Under the pieces are notes generated by a model. It was not told where the DNA came from. It was given only the letters and a program-made list of their open reading frames with translations, and made no database searches. Shown piece by piece: positions 35,509-44,828 of a stretch of 64,000 bases of DNA. How positions within the stretch are numbered: position 1 is the first letter of the stretch; each line of letters opens with the position of its first letter. The translations under genes and the position numbers were made by a program. The stretch covers positions 62,001-126,000 of the forward strand of contig NZ_JQEY01000006.1 of assembly GCF_000743715.1 (NCBI RefSeq), read 5' to 3'. This DNA is from Palleronia rufa (lineage in GTDB: Bacteria > Pseudomonadota > Alphaproteobacteria > Rhodobacterales > Rhodobacteraceae).

Positions 35509-36411
35509 TCAGCCCTGCCGCGGGGCAAAGCTGATCTCGCCGTCGGTATCGCCTGACGCGACGCTGTCGGTATCGACGGCGTGATGCCGGCGGGCGAGAT
35601 CGTGGAACAGGCCCGTCGCCAGCAGGTCCCGCTTTGGGAAGGACCGGGTGTCGCCGGGCCGGAAACGATGGTCCGCCAGCTTGTCCGTGCCGGGACGGGC
35701 GGCGTCCTGCGCGTAGTGCGACGCCCGCAGGCGCTGGAGTGCCGGAAGGGCATCGAACGAGGTCGGGCGCAGCGCGAAGGCGGCCTCGACCGCGTTCAGG
35801 CCCGGGTCGAGCGCGTGCGTGTCCATGTTCAGCGTCACCACGCGATCGAACGCCAGCTCAGAGAGCCGCGAGGCTTGCGGGCGGAGGTGGATGTTGACCT
35901 TGCGGCCGTCCGCAACCCCGAGCGCGGTCAGCAGCGCGTCGAAATCGCGGACCGACAGCCCGTCGCGCGCCTTGTCGAGACCCAGATGCTTGGCGATGGC
36001 GGGGTCCATGAAATCGTGACGGCAGACGTGGCGAAAGATCGACAGCATCCGCTCTGCCGGGTTCCGGGTGATGCGGATCAGGGCAAAGCCCGCGCCCCGC
36101 GCGCGCAGAAGGTCGTCCAGGCGGCGCCGGACCGTGTCCGACGGCTGATATACCTCTGTCCGGAACCGATGCGGCCAGCCGCTGTAGTCGGACATGGCGT
36201 CCAGCAGCCGTTCCTGGTGAAAGGCCCAAATGGCGACCTGGGAACAGGCGGATTTGGCGGACCACTGCACGGCGAGGTCGCGTCCGGCGAACACGAAGGG
36301 CAGGGGCGCGTAGCGGGCGGCGGGATCCGCGGCATCCCGTGGCGCGGCGCTCCGGGACGGCATCCGCGCATCGGGGTGCGGGCGCGTGAAGAGACGGGCC
36401 AGACGTTTCAC
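35509..36411 (-). CDS. sulfotransferase-like protein
   Basis: This is a roughly 300-residue soluble protein. WSAKSACSQVAIWAF (about residue 52) resembles the 5'-phosphosulfate loop of family 2 sulfotransferases, and LIRITRNPAERMLSIFRH near 111 resembles the 3'-phosphate loop (R-N/D-P-x-x-R). These enzymes move sulfate from PAPS to a glycan hydroxyl. The start is uncertain: I prefer GTG at 36411, but a longer ATG frame begins at 36474. It lies between the kds operon and otsA. A decayed sulfotransferase also lies beside the exo locus, so sulfation of surface glycans is plausible. Confidence 0.7.
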   Translation of the reverse strand: MKRLARLFTRPHPDARMPSRSAAPRDAADPAARYAPLPFVFAGRDLAVQWSAKSACSQVAIWAFHQERLLDAMSDYSGWPHRFRTEVYQPSDTVRRRLDDLLRARGAGFALIRITRNPAERMLSIFRHVCRHDFMDPAIAKHLGLDKARDGLSVRDFDALLTALGVADGRKVNIHLRPQASRLSELAFDRVVTLNMDTHALDPGLNAVEAAFALRPTSFDALPALQRLRASHYAQDAARPGTDKLADHRFRPGDTRSFPKRDLLATGLFHDLARRHHAVDTDSVASGDTDGEISFAPRQG

Positions 36412-36483
36412 AGTGATCCTGTGCGAAGGGCGACGGACCCATAACCCGCGATGCGGGCCAGAAGTCAACGGCAAGGCACCGCC

Positions 36484-37878
36484 TCAGGCCGAGCGCGTCT
36501 CCGACCGCAGGCCCATCTGACGTTCGGTCCGCGACAGGACGTCGATATATCGCGCGCCCCAGTCGAACACGTCGGTGTCCCGGACCACGCGCATCAGCCC
36601 GCGATGGCGTTCCTGCCGTTCGGCGAGCGGCATGGTCAGGCCGCGCTCGATGGTCTCCGCCACCTCGTCGGCGTCGTAGGGGTTCACGATCAGCGCGTCG
36701 GTCATCTGCTCGGCAGCACCGGCCGAGCGCGACAGGATCAGCACGCCGGGGTCGGCCTCTTCCTGCGCGGCCACGAATTCCTTGGCGACCAGGTTCATGC
36801 CGTCCGCCAGCGGCGTGACCAGCGCCAGGTCCGCCCGGCGGTAGAGCGGGGCAAGTGTTTCCCGCGCGATGTTGCGCTCTATCAGGCGGATCGGCGTCCA
36901 GTCGATTTCACCGTGCTTGCCGTTGAGGTGACCGGTGAGCGCCTCAAGCTCGCCGGTGATCGTCTGGTACGCTGCGACCGCGGATCGCGACGGCGGCGTG
37001 ATCTGCAACAGCGTGGCCCGCGGAGATGTCTCCGCGCGGTTGCCGAGCCAGGTGCCGAAGCCGCGCATCCGGTGCGGGATGCCCTTGGAGTAGTCCAGCC
37101 GGTCGACGCCAAGGACCAGCCGCGTGCCGGTCGCCAGAGGCAGCGGGTCGGTGTCCAGCGGCCGGCTGGCCAGCGCCGCGAAGCCCGGTCCGTCGATGCC
37201 GATGGGAAAAGAGCGTACCGCGAACACACGGGATGCGAACTTCACCCGGCCGTCGAACCACAGCTCTCCGGCCGGATGGCTGCGGAACGCCTCGAAACAG
37301 CGGGCGACATCGGCCTCTGTCTGCAGGCCGACAACGTCGAAGCTGGACAGCCAGGTGTAGAAGTCGGACCGCTCCGGCAGCGCGGCCAGATCGGGCAGCG
37401 TCGGAAACGGGATGTGCAGGAACAACCCGATGCGCGCCTTGACGCCCAGCCCGCGCAATTCCGCCGCGACGGGCAGGAAGTGGTAGTCGTGGACCCAGAT
37501 CAGGTCATCGGGCTGGACGACCGCGGCGATCATCCGGGCGACGCGGGCATTGACCGCGGCATAGGCCGCCGCGAACCGCCGTTCCAGCGACAGAAGGTCC
37601 GTGCGCCGGTGGCACAGCGGCCAGAGCACGGCATTGGCATAGCCCAGGTAGTAATCGTCGTATTCCGCCGGTGTGATGTCGAACACTGCCTTGTCATAGC
37701 CGCTGCCGCCCGGAATCGGGGTCAGGCTGTGCGACGGCGTGTCCGTCGGCGTGTCGTTGGCGCCGATCCAGAGGCCGCCGCGGCCGGTCAGAAGCTCATC
37801 CAGCGCCACCACCAGCCCGCCGGCGGGCGGCCCGTCGTTGGGGATCCGGTTGGACAGGACGATCAGCCGACCCGACAT
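36484..37878 (-). CDS. otsA: trehalose-6-phosphate synthase
   Basis: This 464-residue GT20 enzyme joins UDP-glucose and glucose 6-phosphate. Motifs are LIVLSNRIP at the start, GGLWIGAND, LIWVHDYHFLPVA near 125, VDRLDYSKGIPHRM near 245, and DGMNLVAKEFVAAQ near 348. It overlaps the upstream otsB by 16 bases, so the pair makes trehalose as an osmolyte or stress protectant. Confidence 0.95.
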   Translation of the reverse strand: MSGRLIVLSNRIPNDGPPAGGLVVALDELLTGRGGLWIGANDTPTDTPSHSLTPIPGGSGYDKAVFDITPAEYDDYYLGYANAVLWPLCHRRTDLLSLERRFAAAYAAVNARVARMIAAVVQPDDLIWVHDYHFLPVAAELRGLGVKARIGLFLHIPFPTLPDLAALPERSDFYTWLSSFDVVGLQTEADVARCFEAFRSHPAGELWFDGRVKFASRVFAVRSFPIGIDGPGFAALASRPLDTDPLPLATGTRLVLGVDRLDYSKGIPHRMRGFGTWLGNRAETSPRATLLQITPPSRSAVAAYQTITGELEALTGHLNGKHGEIDWTPIRLIERNIARETLAPLYRRADLALVTPLADGMNLVAKEFVAAQEEADPGVLILSRSAGAAEQMTDALIVNPYDADEVAETIERGLTMPLAERQERHRGLMRVVRDTDVFDWGARYIDVLSRTERQMGLRSETRSA

Positions 37879-38681
37879 GACGCCCCCTCAGGTTCCTGTA
37901 GCCAGCAGTCGAGCAGGGCGTGGACATCCGCCACCGACCGGATGCGGTAGCTGGCGCAGGTCTCTTCGTCGCCGACGCGGATCGCAAAGCCGCCGCGCTC
38001 CTGTACCGCGGCGAACATTCCCTCGTCCGGCCGGTCGTCGCCGATCGCTACCGGGGTCCTGTCGCCGGTCCAGCGGTCCAGCAGCATTTCCACCGCGTCC
38101 CTCTTGCAGATCCGCTCGGGCATGAGTTCGAGCGCCATCTTGGAATGGCGAACCGTGAATCCGGACGTATCTTCGGCCAGTGCCGCCATGATCCGTCCGC
38201 AGGCGACCTGATGCTGCGGTGCGCCACGATAGTGGAGCACCAGCGCGGCGGGCTTTTCCTCAAGCAGCACGCCGTCATGGGCGGCGACCCAGGCGCGGAG
38301 CACCTCGCGGAGATGGGCGAAGGTCTCGGATCTCGCCTCTTCCGCGACGTGGCGATCGCCGCCGGTGCGCCATTCCGCCCCGTGGGATCCGACGAGCGTG
38401 CCGGTGAAATCGGGCAGATACTGCTCCAGATCGGCCATCCGCCGCCCGGAGACGATCGCGATCGCGCCGCCGGTCCGTTCGTCGAGCGCGCTCAGCAGAT
38501 CCTGGACCCCGGACGGCACATCCACGGCGTCGGGCCGCCCGGCGATCTCCACCAGCGTACCGTCGAAATCGAGAAACAGGGCGGTGCGGCTCAGGTCGGG
38601 CGTCGCCGGCAGGGATGTCGCGGTCTTCGGGTTGCCGGGAACGAAACCGATCAGGTCATAGTAGGTCACGGAGTCATGCAT
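37863..38681 (-). CDS. otsB: trehalose-6-phosphate phosphatase
   Basis: This 272-residue HAD-family phosphatase removes phosphate from trehalose 6-phosphate. HAD motif I is LFLDFDGTLVEI near residue 35, motif II VSGRRM near 76, motif III with K195 region HSKMALELMP, and motif IV GDDRPDEGMFA near 228. ATG at 38681 has GGGAGG eight bases upstream; an earlier in-frame ATG at 38723 is poorly supported. It precedes and overlaps otsA. Confidence 0.93.
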   Translation of the reverse strand: MHDSVTYYDLIGFVPGNPKTATSLPATPDLSRTALFLDFDGTLVEIAGRPDAVDVPSGVQDLLSALDERTGGAIAIVSGRRMADLEQYLPDFTGTLVGSHGAEWRTGGDRHVAEEARSETFAHLREVLRAWVAAHDGVLLEEKPAALVLHYRGAPQHQVACGRIMAALAEDTSGFTVRHSKMALELMPERICKRDAVEMLLDRWTGDRTPVAIGDDRPDEGMFAAVQERGGFAIRVGDEETCASYRIRSVADVHALLDCWLQEPEGASCRVG

Positions 38682-38836
38682 GGTCGAAGCCTCCCATACG
38701 CTCGAATATACATTGGCATACACTCTATATCAGTCGCAGAACGGCGGCCCGGTTCCGGAAAACCGGAGGGATCTGGCGCGAACTTAGCAAGGATTAAGCG
38801 GTATGGCGCCGTCTCGGACCGGCACGGTCTGCCCGG

Positions 38837-39565
38837 TCAGGGCGCGGCGAACCAAGACAGGTCCAGATCGCCGTACCGGTTCACGAACTGGACTTCGTCC
38901 TCCATGTCCGAACGCGCGAGGAGACGGATATAGGGGCGGTCGACCTCGATCCAGCCGCGGCGGACCAGCTGTTGCATGGTGCGGTTCACGGTGATGTCGG
39001 TAGCGCCGATCACCTGTCCGATCTCACCCTGGGTCATCGGCAGGCGGACACGCGACCCGCTGCCGATGCCTGGCATCGCCAGGCGGGAGGCAATGCTCAG
39101 CAGGAAGTGGATCAGCCGGTGCTCCGCGGTCATGGTGCTGGCCGCGGCCAGCCGTTCGCGCAGTTCCAGCTGCTCGATCCCGCCGATCGCCAGCAGCAGC
39201 GCCGCCAGCCGCGGCATCTTTCGCAGCAGAAGCCCGATCCGGGCGCGCGGGAAGGGGCAGAAGTCGCCGTCGGTCTGCATCCGGACGTCCTGGCCCACGA
39301 AGTTGCCGCCAAGCTCGGCCAGGCCCACCACATCGCCCGGCACGAACACGCGGGTGATCCGGGTCTTGCCGCCACATTGCGACATGGCGACGGCGAGTCC
39401 TTGATCCAGAACCCCGATGCAGATGTCCCCGTTCACTTGGGGAAGCGCGTCTCCCCGTGCCAGATGGCGCCGATCCTTTTCCAGATCCGCGATGAAGTCG
39501 CGCTCTTCCTCGGTCAGGTCCAGGTAGGCTGTGAGGCGGCTCACGAGACAGCTGCTGGTGTCCAT
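38837..39565 (-). CDS. Crp/Fnr family transcriptional regulator
   Basis: This 242-residue regulator has a cyclic-nucleotide-type beta-barrel N-terminal domain (FVPGDVVGLAEL near 75), a dimer helix, and a C-terminal helix-turn-helix (TQGEIGQVIGATDITVNRTM, near 180). It has no FNR-type N-terminal cysteine cluster, so it probably does not carry a 4Fe-4S oxygen sensor. It is alone on its strand between otsB and a PIG-L deacetylase gene. No target site was recognised upstream of its neighbours, so its regulon is unknown. Confidence 0.88.
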   Translation of the reverse strand: MDTSSCLVSRLTAYLDLTEEERDFIADLEKDRRHLARGDALPQVNGDICIGVLDQGLAVAMSQCGGKTRITRVFVPGDVVGLAELGGNFVGQDVRMQTDGDFCPFPRARIGLLLRKMPRLAALLLAIGGIEQLELRERLAAASTMTAEHRLIHFLLSIASRLAMPGIGSGSRVRLPMTQGEIGQVIGATDITVNRTMQQLVRRGWIEVDRPYIRLLARSDMEDEVQFVNRYGDLDLSWFAAP

Positions 39566-39655
39566 GGACAGGCTCCCTTCGGGATCGGAAGGGAAACGCC
39601 GCGCTTTCGGTTCCGTTTCCCGTCCGTACGGTCGCGCAGGCCAGCGGCCGACCGG

Positions 39656-40336
39656 TCAGACGGAACTGCGCACCAGCACGAAGGCTTCGGCGGCACCGCG
39701 ATGCACCGTCGCCCCCCGCAGGGTGGCAAGCGCGCGCAGCGTTTCCATCGACCGTTCGTGCGGAGCCGCCTTGACCTGGCTGGCAAAGCAGCCAAACGCC
39801 GCGAGCTTGGACTCGATATGGTCGGTGATGTCCACAAAGACGTTGGGAACGAACGCGGGCGTCAGATAGGCGGCGTTCCAGTTGGTCTCTGACACGGTTT
39901 CATAGGCCAGAAGCGTGGCCGGGTAGTCCTGCTGGTGGGGGCGTGACGCGACCAGCGACGACACGAAGGTGTAGAAATGGTCGAGATGCATGTCGCCGGG
40001 ATGCGGCACGAACAGAAGTTCGGGCGCGACCTCCGCCACGACCCTGCCGACGGCGGCGTTGGTTTCCGAATGGGGCACTTGGTCGAGCCTGGCGGCCGGC
40101 AGGTCGAGCCAGTGCGTTTGCGTCACCCCCAGCCGCGCATGGGCGGCGGAGGCTTCGGCCCGGACCTTGGCGGTTTGCTCGTCGGTGAATTGCGGCGGCA
40201 TCCCGCGGGTGACAATGGCCACATGGACGGGGCGTCCCGCAGCCGCCAGACGGGCGATGGTGCCGCCGACTCCCAGAACCTCGTCATCGGGATGCGGTGC
40301 GATCACCAGGACCGGGGCGGGGGAGTCGAAATTCAT
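39656..40336 (-). CDS. PIG-L/LmbE family deacetylase
   Basis: This 226-residue zinc-dependent enzyme shows the metal-binding motifs APHPDDEVLGVGGT near residue 12 and PGDMHLDH near 113. The family removes acetyl groups from GlcNAc-type sugars (GlcNAc-PI, mycothiol or bacillithiol intermediates, surface glycans). Nothing adjacent fixes the substrate, but the region has several surface-glycan genes. It is followed on the left by a Crp/Fnr gene 90 bases away. Confidence 0.88.
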   Translation of the reverse strand: MNFDSPAPVLVIAPHPDDEVLGVGGTIARLAAAGRPVHVAIVTRGMPPQFTDEQTAKVRAEASAAHARLGVTQTHWLDLPAARLDQVPHSETNAAVGRVVAEVAPELLFVPHPGDMHLDHFYTFVSSLVASRPHQQDYPATLLAYETVSETNWNAAYLTPAFVPNVFVDITDHIESKLAAFGCFASQVKAAPHERSMETLRALATLRGATVHRGAAEAFVLVRSSV

Positions 40337-40488
40337 GGGGTCTCCTTGGGTCGGGGCGGTGGCGAAGAGCGCGCAGGGGGGTGCCGCCTTGTAGACCGGG
40401 CCGCCCGGGTCGCGCCACGCCCCGTTTCAGCCCGTCGGTCGCGCCGATCGGCCGTTCGGGGCAGCGCGTCCACCGGATGCCGTACCCG

Positions 40489-41205
40489 TCAGAGCTGTGC
40501 CGTGATCTTGCGCAACCCGTCGCGGAACAGGGTGGCGCCACCATTCGCCGGGTGGCGAATCACCTCTACCCCCGGGCGGAGCGGCCCAAGGTGGTCGCGG
40601 GCGGTGTTTCCGATGCAGACGAGCCGGCAGCCCTGGAACGTGGCCAGCAGCGATTCGATGATATGGAGGGTGGCCGCCACCTCTTTTCCGGAGGGCGTGC
40701 GATTGGTCAGCGGCTGCCCCTGACGTCGCGGATGAAACGGAAACACGTTCCAGAGCACCGCGGCGTCGGTGAGACCGTAGCGCAGCAGTTCCTTCCAGAC
40801 GACGGTGGCCGTGGGCTCGGAGAAGCCGCCCCGCGTTTCCGGGCCGTTCCGCGCCGCGGCGGCGCTGCTCGTGCGCCGGCCGCTGTCGCCATCGCGCAGG
40901 ACAAGATGCGGCGGCACACCGTCTTTCTGCCCCAGAAGCGTCCGCTCGCAGGTCATGGCGATGCCGCTGAACCGCGCCCCCTGATAGCCCGGCGCCTCCG
41001 CGATGAGCAGCAGCCGGGCGGTGTCACGGCGCCGGCCGAGGTAGGAGGCAAGCTGCCGCGCCCGTATCTCTGCGGCATCGGGGGCGGCGTCGACGCCCTC
41101 TTCATGGATCGCATAGGGATTGGCGCAGCCGGGCGGGGCGGGCGTGTCCCGGAGCATGTTCACGAATCCGTCCAGGGCCGGGTCATTTGCCGTGGGCTCA
41201 GCCAA
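40489..41205 (-). CDS. uracil-DNA glycosylase-like protein
   Basis: This is a roughly 238-residue protein. [18 protein letters not shown] (about residue 64) is the water-activating and GEAPG-type loop of family 4/5-like uracil-DNA glycosylases. [13 protein letters not shown] near 146 and [11 protein letters not shown] near 194 complete the fold, and NGGATLF near the end occupies the place of the H-P-S/A loop (HPAN). It lacks the four-cysteine cluster of family 4. The start is uncertain: I suggest TTG at 41205, overlapping the truB stop by 8 bases; an ATG at 41157 is the alternative. Substrate base not known. Confidence 0.72.
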   Translation of the reverse strand: MAEPTANDPALDGFVNMLRDTPAPPGCANPYAIHEEGVDAAPDAAEIRARQLASYLGRRRDTARLLLIAEAPGYQGARFSGIAMTCERTLLGQKDGVPPHLVLRDGDSGRRTSSAAAARNGPETRGGFSEPTATVVWKELLRYGLTDAAVLWNVFPFHPRRQGQPLTNRTPSGKEVAATLHIIESLLATFQGCRLVCIGNTARDHLGPLRPGVEVIRHPANGGATLFRDGLRKITAQL

Positions 41206-42106
41206 GGTTGAGGACCCGGCTGGGATGGAACCGTCCGGCGCGGTAGTGGCCCAGCGCGACGACCCGCTCCCCATGGGAGGCCCAGGCGAGGTCGCCGAAA
41301 TCGGCCTCGGAGGACAGAACGTCGGCGGGATTGCCGTTGCGGATCGCCTGCGCGGCGACCTGCGACACGCGGCACAGCGGCAGATCGCCCAGGCCCGCCT
41401 CCACCGGCTGCAACAGCGCGTCGATCTCCGGGCTGCGGGCCAGCGCCTCGATCCGGTCCATGGTCACGGCGCCGTCCAGATCGAACGGCCCGGACCAGAC
41501 GCGCCGGAGCACCGCCACATGGCCGCGGCAGCCCAGCGTGCGTCCCAGGTCGCGGGCGATGGCGCGGACATAGCCGCCCTTGCCGCAGACCATCCTCAGC
41601 CGCGCGGTATCGGGGTCCGGACAGTCGATCAGCGACAGTTCATCCACATGGAGCGGGCGGGGGGTCAGCACCGGCGCCGCCCCCTCTCGCGCCAGATCGT
41701 AGGCGCGGCGGCCGTCCACCTTCACCGCAGAGACCTGGGGCGGGACCTGTTCTATGTCGCCGGTGAAGCGCGGCAGGGCGGCGCGGATGGCCTCGGCGTC
41801 GGGACGCATGTCGGAGCGCAGAAGGACCCGGCCCGAGGCGTCGTCGGTGGCGGTCTCCGCCCCCCAGGTGACGGTGAATTCATAGGCCTTGAGCGCATCG
41901 GCGACGGATGAGACGAGCTTCGTCGCCTCGCCCAGCGCCACGGCCAGAACGCCCGTCGCGTCCGGGTCGAGCGTCCCGGCATGGCCGGCCTTGCGCGCCT
42001 CGAACGCCCAGCGGACCTTGTTCACCACGTCGGTGGACCCGATCCCGGCGGGCTTGTCCACGACCAGCCAGCCGGAGATGTCGCGGCCCTTTCGGCGGCG
42101 TCCCAT
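41198..42106 (-). CDS. truB: tRNA pseudouridine(55) synthase
   Basis: This 302-residue enzyme makes pseudouridine 55 in the T loop of tRNAs. It shows [16 protein letters not shown] near residue 13, the catalytic aspartate in [15 protein letters not shown] near 40, [18 protein letters not shown] near 123 and [12 protein letters not shown] near 176. Its start touches the stop of the DUF2233 gene (1-base overlap), which follows rbfA, keeping the common rbfA-truB linkage. Confidence 0.96.
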   Translation of the reverse strand: MGRRRKGRDISGWLVVDKPAGIGSTDVVNKVRWAFEARKAGHAGTLDPDATGVLAVALGEATKLVSSVADALKAYEFTVTWGAETATDDASGRVLLRSDMRPDAEAIRAALPRFTGDIEQVPPQVSAVKVDGRRAYDLAREGAAPVLTPRPLHVDELSLIDCPDPDTARLRMVCGKGGYVRAIARDLGRTLGCRGHVAVLRRVWSGPFDLDGAVTMDRIEALARSPEIDALLQPVEAGLGDLPLCRVSQVAAQAIRNGNPADVLSSEADFGDLAWASHGERVVALGHYRAGRFHPSRVLNLG

Positions 42107-42843
42107 CAGCCCGCCTCCCTGACCGTTCCGATGATCGGACCCATCGGCCAGCCGGCATCGTGGCGGCCGGTCCCGGCATCGTAGAGCCGGGAGATGCTGC
42201 CGTCGAAATAAAGCGCGTCCGGCACGTCCAGACCGTCCCTGAAGAGCCGCGCGAACCGGTCGAAGTTCACCGGCTCGTTGGAAATCGCCAGGACCAACCG
42301 TCCGTCCCGCGCCACGCCCGCACCGTTACGGATGTTGAGGCTGTCGGAGTCGGGCAGGAACCTCGGATGCAGCGCGCCGTCGATCACCAGGAGCGGCCCG
42401 GACTGCGTGGCGAAGCGGCAATCGGGCGGGTCGGCGGCGAAGCTGCGGCTCTCGACCACGCGGGCGGTCCCGTCGCCCAGGCAGAGAACGCCGTTGGGCA
42501 GCAGCCCGAAGTTCCCGGGCCCGTCGGAGGTGACGATCCGCTTCGTCTCCTCTCCGTTCTCGACGTAGAGACCGACGGGAGAGCGATCCGCGTGATACAT
42601 GCCAGCGTTCATGGCGACCCCCAGGGCGCGCCCCTCCCGCGCCAGAGCCTGGTTCACGGCCCGGAAGCTGGCCAGGGGGGCGCCGGCATCGTCGTAGAGA
42701 AACAGGCGCACGTCCTCTTGCGCAGGGTCGATCCGGCATACGGTGAAGGAGGCGCCGTCGAAATCCGTGTCCTGGCAGGGCGCGCCGACAGCCGTCCCGC
42801 CCAGCCACGACAGCGCCGCCGCAAGCGCGAGACGCACGATCAT
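42106..42843 (-). CDS. DUF2233 / phosphodiester glycosidase family protein
   Basis: This is a 245-residue secreted protein with a signal peptide ending near [27 protein letters not shown] near residue 75 and [16 protein letters not shown] near 170, then [14 protein letters not shown] near 210, fit the NAGPA-like phosphodiester glycosidase (DUF2233) family. Animal NAGPA removes GlcNAc from phosphodiesters; the bacterial substrate is unknown. It sits between rbfA (ATGA overlap) and truB. Confidence 0.85.
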   Translation of the reverse strand: MIVRLALAAALSWLGGTAVGAPCQDTDFDGASFTVCRIDPAQEDVRLFLYDDAGAPLASFRAVNQALAREGRALGVAMNAGMYHADRSPVGLYVENGEETKRIVTSDGPGNFGLLPNGVLCLGDGTARVVESRSFAADPPDCRFATQSGPLLVIDGALHPRFLPDSDSLNIRNGAGVARDGRLVLAISNEPVNFDRFARLFRDGLDVPDALYFDGSISRLYDAGTGRHDAGWPMGPIIGTVREAG

Positions 42844-43289
42844 TCCGCGCCGGTCCCGGTATCGTCCCCCGCCGCGCCGCCGCCACCGTCGGCCCCATCG
42901 TCCAGATCGCGGCGCACCTCGTCGCGGGCGAAGAGGGCGCGGGTCTCATCCATGCGGTCGAAGGTCTCGTCTATGACGAACCTCAGGTCGGGGGTGAACT
43001 TCAGAGCCGTCTCGCGCGACAGGGCGCGGCGCAATTCCGCCTTGTTGCGCTTGAGCGCCTGGATCGCGTCCTCGCGCCGGTCGCCGCCCAGCGGCATGAC
43101 ATAGGCGGTCGCGATCCGAAGGTCGGGGGACGCACGCACCTCCGCCACGGTGATCGACATCCGGTTCAGGTCGGGGTCGTGGATGTCGCCCTGGTTCAGC
43201 ACATCCGACAGGGTGCGCCGGATCAGCTCTCCCACGCGGAGCTGGCGTTGCGTCGGGCCGGAGCCCTGGTTGTGTCGTCTGCTGGCCAT
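42840..43289 (-). CDS. rbfA: 30S ribosome-binding factor A
   Basis: This 149-residue protein is needed for maturation of the 30S subunit and 16S rRNA 5' end. Motifs are [16 protein letters not shown] near residue 16, the KH-like [20 protein letters not shown] near 48, and [16 protein letters not shown] near 96. The C-terminal 25 residues are acidic and Gly-rich. It heads the rbfA-DUF2233-truB operon and is divergent from dapB. Confidence 0.94.
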   Translation of the reverse strand: MASRRHNQGSGPTQRQLRVGELIRRTLSDVLNQGDIHDPDLNRMSITVAEVRASPDLRIATAYVMPLGGDRREDAIQALKRNKAELRRALSRETALKFTPDLRFVIDETFDRMDETRALFARDEVRRDLDDGADGGGGAAGDDTGTGAE

Positions 43290-43387
43290 GGTGGGGATCT
43301 ATGGCCTGGCGCCGGTCCGCGCAACAGGGCGTTGCGGGAGCCGGCCGCGCAGGCTAGCGGAAGGAAACGACGAGGCGGAGGGACGGG

Positions 43388-44188
43388 ATGCGGATCGCGA
43401 TCACGGGCGTGTCGGGGCGGATGGGGCAGATGCTGGTCCGCGCCGTGGATGAGGCCGACGCGGCGACTTTGGCCGCCGCCCTGGAGCGGCCCGGCCACGA
43501 CTGGCTGGGGCGCGATCTGGGGCAGGCCATGGGCGGAACGGACCGCGGGATCAAGGTCACGGACGATCCGGCGGCGGCGCTGGCGGATGCCGACACGGTG
43601 ATCGACTTCACCGCGCCACTGGCTACGGTGGCCCTGGCGCGGACCGCGGCAGAGGCCGGCGTCGCCCATGTGATCGGCACGACCGGCTTTACGAATGCGC
43701 AGATCGCCGCGATCGACGCCGCCGCCGAAACGGCGGTGATCGTGCGTGCGGGCAACATGAGTCTGGGCGTGAACCTGCTGACCAGCCTGGTACGCCGTGT
43801 CGCGGCCAGCCTCGGGGCGGACTACGACATAGAGGTGGTAGAGGCGCATCACCGCATGAAGGTGGACGCCCCCTCCGGCACGGCGCTGATGCTGGGCGAG
43901 GCGGCCGCGGAGGGGCGGGGGGTCGCGCTCGACACGGTGGCCGACCGCGGGCGGGACGGCATCACCGGTGCGCGGGACACCGGCGCGATCGGGTTCCACG
44001 CCATCCGGGGCGGCGACATCATCGGCACCCATGACGTGATCTTCGCCGGATCGGGAGAAGTGATCACCCTGAGCCATCGCGCGACGGATCGGGCTCTGTT
44101 CGCAAGGGGCGCCGTGCGCGCGGCGCTCTGGACGGCGGGGCGCGCGCCCGGACATTACGACATGGTGAACGTGCTCGGACTCGACTGA
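43388..44188 (+). CDS. dapB: 4-hydroxy-tetrahydrodipicolinate reductase
   Basis: This 266-residue enzyme works in the diaminopimelate/lysine pathway. It shows the NAD(P) loop [11 protein letters not shown] at the start, GTTGFTNAQ near 97, the catalytic [16 protein letters not shown] near 155 and [25 protein letters not shown] ending. GAGGGA lies upstream of ATG 43388. It is divergent from rbfA. Confidence 0.96.
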   Translation: MRIAITGVSGRMGQMLVRAVDEADAATLAAALERPGHDWLGRDLGQAMGGTDRGIKVTDDPAAALADADTVIDFTAPLATVALARTAAEAGVAHVIGTTGFTNAQIAAIDAAAETAVIVRAGNMSLGVNLLTSLVRRVAASLGADYDIEVVEAHHRMKVDAPSGTALMLGEAAAEGRGVALDTVADRGRDGITGARDTGAIGFHAIRGGDIIGTHDVIFAGSGEVITLSHRATDRALFARGAVRAALWTAGRAPGHYDMVNVLGLD

Positions 44189-44232
44189 TCGCCACCCGTG
44201 CTGGCACGATATCCGCGACCGAAAGGATCCCG

Positions 44233-44574
44233 ATGCTGCGCCTGACCCTGGTTCTGATCGCCCTCGCCCTGCCCGTCACCGCGCAGGAACGTCTGTCGTC
44301 CCGTGAGCAGTTCGTCTCGCGCGTGGCCGACCGCGAATTGACGCGGCTGGGGATCGGCGTGTCTGTGACGGGCGACGGCCGGATCCGTGGATCTGCCTTC
44401 GGAACCCCCGTGACCGGATCGTGGGACTGGTCGGGCGCGTTCTTCTGCCGGACGATGGAATGGGGCAGCCGGTCCTGGGGCCGCTCTTGCCAGGCGGTGC
44501 AGATCGACGGCGGGCGGGTCTATTTCATCGCCGACAAGGGGCGCGGAAGCCAGGTCTATCTGAACCTGCCCTGA
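44233..44574 (+). CDS. small secreted protein of unknown function
   Basis: This is a 113-residue protein with a signal peptide (about 1-18, ending VTAQ) and a ribosome site AAAGGA. The mature part has two cysteines (FFCRTMEWG and GRSCQAVQ), possibly a disulfide, and a WSGAFFCRTMEWGSRSWG core. I do not recognise a characterised family. It follows dapB by 44 bases and may share its transcript. Confidence 0.65.
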   Translation: MLRLTLVLIALALPVTAQERLSSREQFVSRVADRELTRLGIGVSVTGDGRIRGSAFGTPVTGSWDWSGAFFCRTMEWGSRSWGRSCQAVQIDGGRVYFIADKGRGSQVYLNLP

Positions 44575-44578
44575 GCGG

Positions 44579-44752
44579 TCAGAAGTCGATGGCGATGCCC
44601 TTCTTCTCCCAGTCGCCGTAGCGCACCGGTTCCGGCCCGTCGCGGCCGCCCAGTTCCGGCGGCAGCGACGGTGCGGCCGCGGCGCGGCGCCGGGCTTCGG
44701 CCTCTTCGAGGGCGCGGAGGGCTTCCGGGGGCAGGCGGGGCGTGTCGGTCAT
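44579..44752 (-). CDS. DUF1674 / succinate dehydrogenase assembly factor 4 family
   Basis: This 57-residue protein starts at an ATG on the minus strand at 44752 and ends GGRDGPEPVRYGDWEKKGIAIDF, of which GPEPxRYGDWExKG is the family signature. The mitochondrial homologue (SDHAF4/Sdh8) helps flavinylated SdhA assemble. The larger frame that contains it is mostly not coding. It is divergent from rsmB. Confidence 0.88.
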   Translation of the reverse strand: MTDTPRLPPEALRALEEAEARRRAAAAPSLPPELGGRDGPEPVRYGDWEKKGIAIDF

Positions 44753-44828
44753 GGCTGTGCTCGCTGGTCTTTTCCTTGCTGGCCTTCCATATACGCGCGG
44801 TCTGCCGTCGCTCAAGGACCCCCGGACC

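Noticed and set aside
38754..38767. TCCGG-AAAA-CCGGA inverted repeat between otsB and the Crp/Fnr gene
   Set aside because: There is no T-run on either side and the stem is short, so neither a terminator nor an operator can be supported.
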